A stretch of DNA of 64,000 nt, taken from NCBI RefSeq assembly GCF_009617595.1, contig NZ_WIXK01000009.1:52628-116627 (forward strand). Reading direction: 5' to 3'. Positions within the stretch are counted from its first letter, which is position 1. Every line of letters begins with the position of its first letter. The position numbers and the translations under genes were made by a program. This document shows positions 58,670 through 64,000 of the stretch, one piece after another. Under the pieces are notes generated by a model, which was given only the letters and a program-made list of their open reading frames with translations, did no database searches and was not told where the DNA came from. This stretch comes from Tritonibacter aquimaris (lineage in GTDB: Bacteria > Pseudomonadota > Alphaproteobacteria > Rhodobacterales > Rhodobacteraceae).

Positions 58670-58703
58670 GGAGCAGTGCGTTTGGGCGCGCTGCTCCTGT
58701 TTT
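58670..58703 (+). terminator. Rho-independent terminator after the outer-membrane protein gene
   Basis: GGAGCAGTGCG (58670-58680) pairs with CGCGCTGCTCC (58687-58697), one G-U pair, six-base loop, then TGTTTT. It also lies at the end of the convergent pcaR-like gene. Confidence 0.85.
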
Positions 58704-58718
58704 GATCCGCCAGAGCCC

Positions 58719-59489
58719 TTATAACATCCGTTTCAACCCGGCCTGGGTTTTCATCAACAGGGGCAAATAGGTCTGCACCACCTCTTGCATGTCGGATTGG
58801 GTGGCGGCCATGCCAGCGTTCAGCGCTGCTATCACCCGGCCGCGATGGTCCAACAGCGGCACCGCAATCGACCGCAGGCCAATTTCGATTTCCTGATCTA
58901 TGATCGCATAACCGTCACTGCGGGCTATTTCGATCTGCGCCATAATATCTGCTGGATCCGATAGGGAAAATCGGGTGCGCGGGCTAAGATCTGATGCATC
59001 CACTAGTGCGCGGGCCTCGGCTTCGGGCTGGGCCGCCAACAACACCCGCCCCATCGACGAACAAAACGCAGGCAGGCGGGAGCCGGGCATCAGGCCAATG
59101 GACATCAACCGTTTTTGGGCAGCCCGCGCCACATAGACAATTTCGGTCTCATCCAACAGCGCCACCGAACAGCTTTGGCCGATTTGCGCAGACAGCTGAT
59201 CCAGCCAGGGCTGCACGATCTGCGGTAATGGCAAGGAGGCCAGCGCCGACATGCCCAGCCGCAAAACCCGTGGGGTCAGCGAAAAAAACTTGCCGTCGTA
59301 ATCCGCATAGCCTTCGCGGTGCAGGGTCAATAACACCCGTCGTACGGTGGCCCGATCCAACCCGCTGGCCTTGGCTGCATCGGTGATCGATTGGCGGGGG
59401 TTTTCGGCGCCAAAGGTCTGAATGACGCGCAATCCTTTGGCCAGCGAGGCGATGTAATCGGTGGGTTTGTTCAACATGTGAACGACCAT
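58719..59489 (-). CDS. pcaR: IclR-family regulator, PcaR-like
   Basis: About 256 residues. Winged helix IASLAKGLRVIQTFGAENPRQSITDAAKASGLDRATVRR is the typical PcaR/PobR/CatR-IclR start, with LTPRVLRLGMSALASLPLP and the effector domain CSVALLDETEIVYVARA. PcaR proteins activate beta-ketoadipate genes in response to 3-oxoadipate, and pcaIJF lies directly divergent here. The start is uncertain: ATGs at 59516, 59489 and 59477 all lack a strong ribosome site. GTTCAACATGTGAAC (59469-59483), an inverted repeat GTTCA-N5-TGAAC, spans the start region and may be its operator. Confidence 0.87.
   Translation of the reverse strand: MVVHMLNKPTDYIASLAKGLRVIQTFGAENPRQSITDAAKASGLDRATVRRVLLTLHREGYADYDGKFFSLTPRVLRLGMSALASLPLPQIVQPWLDQLSAQIGQSCSVALLDETEIVYVARAAQKRLMSIGLMPGSRLPAFCSSMGRVLLAAQPEAEARALVDASDLSPRTRFSLSDPADIMAQIEIARSDGYAIIDQEIEIGLRSIAVPLLDHRGRVIAALNAGMAATQSDMQEVVQTYLPLLMKTQAGLKRML
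59469..59483. promoter_or_regulatory. Inverted repeat GTTCA-N5-TGAAC at the pcaR/pcaI divergence
   Basis: GTTCAACATGTGAAC, with 5-bp arms. It overlaps the candidate pcaR start codons and lies about 100 bp upstream of pcaI. A plausible IclR-type operator, by position only. Confidence 0.4.
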
Positions 59490-59584
59490 GCGACGTAATT
59501 GAACAAATATCAACATGCGATCAAAAGGACTCGCGCCTTTGACCAGGCTGGCGTTACGTGAAGGCCAATTTATGGAGGATCGAC

Positions 59585-60304
59585 ATGAACAAAATGGCGT
59601 CCACAGTGGCCCAGGCCGTGGCAGAGATCCCGGATGGCGCACAGGTCATGATCGGTGGGTTTGGCGGATCGGGTGCCCCGATTGAGCTGATCCATGCCCT
59701 GATCGACCGGTTCCGGGCCACCGGCAGCCCGGCCAATCTGACGGTGATCAACAATAACGCGGGCAATGGATTTACCGGCATCGCGGCGATGATCAAGGCG
59801 GGCATGGTTCAAAAGATGATCTGCTCGTTTCCGCGCAGCTCCAATGCGGATGCGTTTAACACGCGATATCTGGCGGGCGAAATTGAGCTGGAACTGGTGC
59901 CCCAGGGCACATTGGCCGAACGCATCCGGGCTGCGGGCGCGGGCATCCCGGCGTTTTTCACCCCCAGCTCCTATGGCACGGATCTGGCCAAGGGCAAACC
60001 GGTCGAAGAATTCGACGGCAAAATGTATGTGCGCGAGCGCTGGCTAAAGGCGGATTTTGCCCTGCTCAAAGGCCAATTGGGCGATCCCGTCGGCAATCTG
60101 ACTTATCGGTTGGCCGGGCGGAATTTCAACCCGCTGATGGCCATGGCTGCAACCAAAACCATCGCTCAGGTCTCGGAGTTGGGCGAGGCTGGCTCGATCG
60201 ATCCCGAAGCGGTGATAACCCCCGGCATTTTTGTCGACACAGTGGTTCAGGTGAAAGACCCGCAACAAGAAGAAATGCTGGTGCGTGCAGGGGTGATCTA
60301 CTGA
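59585..60304 (+). CDS. pcaI: 3-oxoadipate CoA-transferase subunit A
   Basis: A 239-residue alpha subunit of a class I CoA-transferase: VAEIPDGAQVMIGGFGGSGAPIELIHAL is the diagnostic N-terminus, with GEIELELVPQGTLAERIRAAGAGIPAFFTP. The succinyl-CoA:3-oxoadipate family is indicated by the neighbouring 3-oxoadipyl-CoA thiolase and PcaR-like gene. Start at 59585 behind GGAGG; an in-frame ATG 27 bases earlier is less well placed. Overlaps pcaJ by one base (TGATG). Confidence 0.9.
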   Translation: MNKMASTVAQAVAEIPDGAQVMIGGFGGSGAPIELIHALIDRFRATGSPANLTVINNNAGNGFTGIAAMIKAGMVQKMICSFPRSSNADAFNTRYLAGEIELELVPQGTLAERIRAAGAGIPAFFTPSSYGTDLAKGKPVEEFDGKMYVRERWLKADFALLKGQLGDPVGNLTYRLAGRNFNPLMAMAATKTIAQVSELGEAGSIDPEAVITPGIFVDTVVQVKDPQQEEMLVRAGVIY

Positions 60305-60996
60305 TGGAAAATTTTGATATTGCCGCGGTTAAACTGTCCAGCGCCCAGATTGCCTGGCGGGTGGCGCAGGATCTGCAAGACGGCTCTTATGTGAACCTTG
60401 GGATTGGTTTTCCCGAAATGGTCGCCAAATTCCAACCCACGGGCCGCACGATCACCTATCACACAGAAAACGGCGTGTTGGGATTTGGTCAGGCACCGGT
60501 CGAAGGCCAAGAGGACTGGGATCTGATCAACGCGGGCAAAAAGGCCATTACCATCAATCCCGGCGCCTCGTTTTTCCACCACGCTGACAGTTTTGCGATG
60601 GTGCGCGGGGGCCATTTGGATCTGGCGGTTCTGGGTGCCTATCAGGTGGCGCAAAACGGCGATCTGGCCAATTGGAGCGTTGGCGCCAAGGGCGTGCCTG
60701 CGGTTGGCGGCGCCATGGATCTGGTGCATGGAGCCAAACGGGTGGCGGTGATGACCGATCATGTCACCAAAAAGGGCGAGCCCAAATTGCTGGCAGCCTG
60801 CACGCTGCCCTTGACCGGGGTGGGCTGTGTAACCCGCGTCTATACCTCATTGGCGGTGATCGACGTTGTCGAGGGGCGCTTTGTCTTGCGGGAAAAACTG
60901 CCGGGGATCACCCTGGCGCAATTGCAGGCGGTCACCGGTGCAGAGTTGCAAGTTGATGGTGACATTGCGCCGCTGCTGGTGCCGGAGGATCTGTGA
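60304..60996 (+). CDS. pcaJ: 3-oxoadipate CoA-transferase subunit B
   Basis: A 230-residue beta subunit. E55 in TYHTENGVLGFG is the catalytic glutamate that forms the CoA thioester; SFFHHADSFAMVRGGHLDLAVLGAYQV and VGAKGVPAVGGAMDLVHGAK are standard for the family. It acts with PcaI to activate 3-oxoadipate using succinyl-CoA. Translationally coupled to both neighbours. Confidence 0.92.
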   Translation: MENFDIAAVKLSSAQIAWRVAQDLQDGSYVNLGIGFPEMVAKFQPTGRTITYHTENGVLGFGQAPVEGQEDWDLINAGKKAITINPGASFFHHADSFAMVRGGHLDLAVLGAYQVAQNGDLANWSVGAKGVPAVGGAMDLVHGAKRVAVMTDHVTKKGEPKLLAACTLPLTGVGCVTRVYTSLAVIDVVEGRFVLREKLPGITLAQLQAVTGAELQVDGDIAPLLVPEDL

Positions 60997-62195
60997 TGAA
61001 CGACGTCTTTATCTGCGACTATATCCGCACCCCCATTGGCCGTTATGGCGGCGGGCTGTCCTCGGTACGGGCGGATGATCTGGGCGCGATGCCACTTGCG
61101 GCTTTGGCACAGCGCAATCCGGGGCTGGATCTGGCGGCCATTGACGAGGTTATCTTTGGCTGTGCCAACCAGGCGGGCGAGGATAATCGCAATGTGGCGC
61201 GGATGTCGCTGCTGTTGGCGGGTTACCCACAAGAGGTGCCTGGAACCACGATGAACCGCCTGTGCGGATCGGGAATGGATGCGATCATCACCGCCGCCCG
61301 CGCCATCAAATCCGGTGAGGCCGATCTGATTGTGGCTGGCGGCGTAGAGTCCATGTCGCGCGCGCCATTTGTGATGCCCAAGGCCAGCGCGGCGTTTGCC
61401 CGCACAAACGAGGTTTATGACACCACCATCGGCTGGCGCTTTGTGAACCGGCTGATGCAGGCGCAATATGGCGTCGACAGCATGCCGCAGACCGCTGAAA
61501 ACGTGGCCGAGGATTTTAATATTTCCCGCGCCGACCAAGATGCATTTGCCCTTAGGTCTCAACACAAGGCTGGTCTTGCCCAGGAAAACGGCCGTCTGGC
61601 GCGCGAAATCCTGCCGGTGACCCTTCCACAGCGTAAGGGGGATCCATTGGTTGTGGACCGCGACGAACATCCGCGCCCGTCAACAACATTGACCGATTTG
61701 CAGCGGCTCAAAACCTTTGTCAAAGCTGACGGCACGGTTACCGCGGGGAATGCATCAGGGGTCAATGATGGAGCGGCGGCGCTGATCCTGGCCAGCCCGA
61801 CGGCCATTGACCGTCACGGTCTACGTCCTATCGCCAGGGTTCTGGGAGGGGCAACCGCCGGGGTGGCACCGCGGATCATGGGGTTTGGTCCGGCGCCGGC
61901 CTCCAAGAAACTGATGGAACGTCTCGGGCTGGTGCAGCAGGATTTTGCGGTGATCGAATTGAACGAAGCCTTTGCCGCACAAGGGCTTGCTACGCTGCGC
62001 GCTCTGGGGCTTGCCGATGATGATGCGCGGGTGAATCCCAATGGCGGCGCTATTGCGCTGGGGCATCCCCTGGGCATGTCGGGGGCTCGGATTACCGGAT
62101 CAGCAATGCTGGATCTAAAGCCGGGACAAAAATCGCTGTCGACCATGTGTATCGGAGTAGGGCAGGGGATCGCTATTGCATTACAGGCGGTGTAG
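60996..62195 (+). CDS. pcaF: 3-oxoadipyl-CoA thiolase
   Basis: A 399-residue thiolase with the acyl-accepting cysteine in TTMNRLCGSGMDAII, LNEAFAAQGLATLRALGL, the histidine in NPNGGAIALGHPLGMSGAR and the second cysteine in STMCIGVGQG. The start YIRTPIGRYGGGLSSVRADD is typical of PcaF/PaaJ. It splits 3-oxoadipyl-CoA to acetyl-CoA and succinyl-CoA, the common end of the catechol, hydroxyquinol and protocatechuate routes. Overlaps pcaJ by one base; a strong terminator follows. Confidence 0.93.
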   Translation: MNDVFICDYIRTPIGRYGGGLSSVRADDLGAMPLAALAQRNPGLDLAAIDEVIFGCANQAGEDNRNVARMSLLLAGYPQEVPGTTMNRLCGSGMDAIITAARAIKSGEADLIVAGGVESMSRAPFVMPKASAAFARTNEVYDTTIGWRFVNRLMQAQYGVDSMPQTAENVAEDFNISRADQDAFALRSQHKAGLAQENGRLAREILPVTLPQRKGDPLVVDRDEHPRPSTTLTDLQRLKTFVKADGTVTAGNASGVNDGAAALILASPTAIDRHGLRPIARVLGGATAGVAPRIMGFGPAPASKKLMERLGLVQQDFAVIELNEAFAAQGLATLRALGLADDDARVNPNGGAIALGHPLGMSGARITGSAMLDLKPGQKSLSTMCIGVGQGIAIALQAV

Positions 62196-62213
62196 GGTCG
62201 CCGCGCCCCCAAA

Positions 62214-62250
62214 GCTGTCCTCGCGCTCCACCCATTTGCGCGAGGACAGC
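62214..62250. terminator. Bidirectional terminator between pcaF and the GH114-RTX gene
   Basis: A perfect 13-bp stem, GCTGTCCTCGCGC (62214-62226) with GCGCGAGGACAGC (62238-62250), 11-base loop. It lies between convergent genes; A/T tracts on both sides are short. Confidence 0.8.
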
Positions 62251-62266
62251 CCAAAAGCCGCCCCCA

Positions 62267-63760
62267 TCAGAACAGATCGTCGATTTGATCCTGCCGCACC
62301 CCTTGGATTTCAAGGGTCAGATCATCGTCGAACTCGAGCAGGATCCCATTATCGGTGTCTCGGGTTTGAAACGTATCCGCGCCAAACAGTTTGATCCGGT
62401 CCGTCTCCAACTCAAAATCAACCACCAGATCCTGTCCCCAATTTCCACGGAACACAAAAACATCGGCACCTGCCCCGCCGAATAATGTGTCGTCACCGCC
62501 TGCGCCAATGATCCGGTCTGCGCCTCGTCCGCCGCGGATGAGATCATCACCACGGCCGCCATGTAGCCAGTCGCCCTTGGCACCACCCATCAGGGTGTCA
62601 TCGCCATGCCCGCCTTTCAGGCGATCCCGGCCCGCGCCGCCGCTCAGACGGTCCTGACCGCCATTGCCAAACAGGATATCATCACCTTTGCGCCCCAAAA
62701 GGCGATCGTCGCCCCGGCCGCCTTTCAACAAGTCCTGACCGGCGTTTCCAACCAATCGATCATCTCCGCCCCGGCCAAAGATCGTATCATCACCGGCGCG
62801 CCCGATTACGGTATCATCACCTGGGGTGGCGCGCATTTCGTCGTGCCCAACCGTGCCCAGTGACCGGATGCCAGAGGGGTGGGGGGCGCTATTGTAGATC
62901 TCATAGATCCCGGTCAGATCCCGTTCGCTGGCGACATAAAGCGGTGTATCGATGCCGCGCAGGTAAGACAGAGCCTTGGTCAAATCGACCTCACTTCGAT
63001 CACCGGGCGGGATGTATTCCACAACAAATACCTCAACCCCGGCCGCATGGGCCTGCTCCAGCAACGCCTGACTGCCGGTCAGCCAGCCAGAGGGAACCGG
63101 CGCAAACCGTTCGGCGGCACCATTGGGGTAATAATAAAACAAATCTTCTTTGCCAATCCCATCCACCGCCGCCAAATAGTCAGGGTAGGTCGCCAAATCT
63201 TCGCCATTTTGCCCCAAGATGGCAAAGGGGCGGGTGTCGCCGATCTCGGCCAGGCGGGCCTGGGTATAGGCGCGAATTTCACCGACAAACCGCACCATTT
63301 CTTGACGATACCAATCCCCTTGGCCGGGGTTTTGCTCTTCCCAGTAAAAATAGGCGTCGATAATATCCAGATACAGCCCATTGAACCCGCCTGCGATGAT
63401 CTGGTCTATCTGATCAAAGACGATGTCTTGCCAAGCAGGATTCCAATAGGCGACTTTGAAATTATCCTGCCATTCTGGGTTTGCATCGGCCAAAAACGCC
63501 GGTGGCATATCGGCCCAGCTGTCGTGCCAATAGGCGCGGTAATCCTCGGCCTCGCCAATGCTAAGATAGCTGACAATCAAACGATCCGCATCCCCACCGC
63601 GCAGCGCGTCAATCTGGGCTGGCGCATAGGGGATCTGATCGCCATCTGCAAAATCGATGACCACAAGATCGGCATTTGACCGGGCGATCTCTGCGCGGCG
63701 GCCGGCGGTGACTTCGCCAAGGTGATAAAGCCAGGTTTGAACGTTTTTCAAAGGATTCAT
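62267..63760 (-). CDS. GH114-like glycosidase domain fused to RTX calcium-binding repeats (type I secreted)
   Basis: A 497-residue fusion. Residues 1-290 resemble endo-alpha-1,4-polygalactosaminidase/TM1410-like barrels: NADLVVIDFADGDQIPYAPA, LIVSYLSIGEAEDYRAYW, NPAWQDIVFDQIDQIIAGGF and GLYLDIIDAYFYWEE (acidic active site). Residues about 318-445 hold some 14 RTX nonapeptides of the GGxGxDxux kind (GDDTLMGGA, GADRIIGAG). The tail VFRGNWGQDLVVDFELETDR to the end fits a type I secretion signal. There is no N-terminal signal peptide. It may cut galactosaminoglycan or exopolysaccharide outside the cell. Unrelated to the catabolic genes beside it. Confidence 0.87.
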   Translation of the reverse strand: MNPLKNVQTWLYHLGEVTAGRRAEIARSNADLVVIDFADGDQIPYAPAQIDALRGGDADRLIVSYLSIGEAEDYRAYWHDSWADMPPAFLADANPEWQDNFKVAYWNPAWQDIVFDQIDQIIAGGFNGLYLDIIDAYFYWEEQNPGQGDWYRQEMVRFVGEIRAYTQARLAEIGDTRPFAILGQNGEDLATYPDYLAAVDGIGKEDLFYYYPNGAAERFAPVPSGWLTGSQALLEQAHAAGVEVFVVEYIPPGDRSEVDLTKALSYLRGIDTPLYVASERDLTGIYEIYNSAPHPSGIRSLGTVGHDEMRATPGDDTVIGRAGDDTIFGRGGDDRLVGNAGQDLLKGGRGDDRLLGRKGDDILFGNGGQDRLSGGAGRDRLKGGHGDDTLMGGAKGDWLHGGRGDDLIRGGRGADRIIGAGGDDTLFGGAGADVFVFRGNWGQDLVVDFELETDRIKLFGADTFQTRDTDNGILLEFDDDLTLEIQGVRQDQIDDLF

Positions 63761-63990
63761 GAGGGGTCCGGGAAATCAGAATGAAAAATAACAAGGCCGT
63801 GATCTCGGATTCTGACCAGAGCTGTCAACAGGAACGCAAAATTGCAAAACAGTTTTCTAGACCCGTTGCCAAATAGAAGTGTTCGCTAAATTTAGACCAG
63901 CGTTTCATTGAGACATTCATCTCTGTTTGGACCTGTCGCGGTTTGATGCCGCTCCTTTGATAGCACTTACTGCAACAAAGGAGACTGACT
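63761..63990. other. Intergenic region, possible IS end
   Basis: 230 bp with no gene. The stretch 63890-63990 runs directly into a GGAG-preceded ATG at 63991 and may include an IS terminal repeat, but the other end is outside the window. Confidence 0.35.
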
Positions 63991-64000
63991 ATGGGACAGA
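63991..64000 (+). mobile_element. Possible first codons of a transposase gene, cut by window end
   Basis: ATGGGACAG (M-G-Q) follows AAAGGAGACTGACT, a strong ribosome site. Many IS481-type transposases of Rhodobacterales begin M-G-Q, so a transposase is my guess, but three codons cannot prove it. Confidence 0.25.

Noticed and set aside
62580..62860. Tandem DNA repeat inside the RTX region
   Set aside because: The periodicity comes from degenerate glycine-aspartate nonapeptides of the protein, not from an independent DNA repeat.
842..63760. tRNA genes, rRNA genes and CRISPR arrays
   Set aside because: Gaps between genes were read for cloverleaf-like, rRNA-like or regularly spaced repeat sequence and none was found; the repeated operators are dispersed, not arrayed.

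Overview
The window looks like accessory (island or plasmid-type) DNA from an alphaproteobacterium, most likely Rhodobacterales of the Roseobacter group. The evidence is the density of TTT (tctCBA) and TRAP (dctPQM) solute transporters, a VanB-like reductase, PcaR/IclR, LysR and AraC control genes, moderately high GC, and homologue sequences typical of that group. No tRNA, rRNA, CRISPR array or replication gene was seen. The window opens in an IS3-type transposase remnant and closes at what looks like the first codons of another transposase. Nearly everything between is catabolic: three transporter operons of the TTT type, one TRAP system, oxygenases, CoA-transferases and their regulators.

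Left half (0.8-28.3 kb). A universal-stress-protein/cytosolic sulfatase/SulP operon is divergent from marR-tctCBA, which suggests uptake of an organosulfate with intracellular desulfation. Then come an aromatic-type aminotransferase with a PcaHG-like intradiol dioxygenase pair and an IclR regulator; an aminotransferase/BKACE unit; a divergent run of CaiB-type CoA-transferase, SMP-30 lactonase, DapA-family lyase and a three-part flavin oxidase (2Fe-2S, FAD, DAO); an SDR; and a second usp-tctCBA operon. Four intergenic regions here share the 16-bp element GTTTTGCATAnAAAAC, so these units look like one regulon. Several genes carry internal deletions: a Usp, an alpha-hydroxyacid oxidase, a P450, a 3-hydroxybutyrate dehydrogenase and a CoA-transferase.

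Junction (28.4-29.6 kb). This is a graveyard of an IS3 transposase without its DDE core, the tail of a TetR regulator and the tail of an NAD(P)-binding protein.

Right half (29.6-62.2 kb). The centrepiece is an 11-gene minus-strand operon (49.0 to 39.4 kb) whose order and protein sizes match the indole-3-acetic acid (auxin) catabolic genes iacH-A-B-C-D-E-F-G, followed directly by a TRAP transporter. An iacI-like NTF2 protein is divergent and a MarR gene (iacR candidate) lies at 29.6 kb. Around it are lower-pathway genes: maleylacetate reductase, a third tctCBA, muconate cycloisomerase, LysR, a hydroxyquinol/catechol-type 1,2-dioxygenase, an alpha/beta hydrolase, and finally pcaR-pcaIJF, which takes 3-oxoadipate to acetyl-CoA and succinyl-CoA. 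An aldehyde dehydrogenase and an amine-oxidase-like trio (OCD family, RidA, DAO) could supply arylacetates from aryl-amines. A second repeated element, GTGAAAAnTnACG, sits in front of the MarR gene, tctC3, the iac operon, iacI, the ALDH/AraC pair and the outer-membrane protein, and probably marks the auxin regulon. The window ends with a GH114-RTX fusion secreted protein.

All functions are read from sequence motifs, lengths and gene order; no database search was possible.
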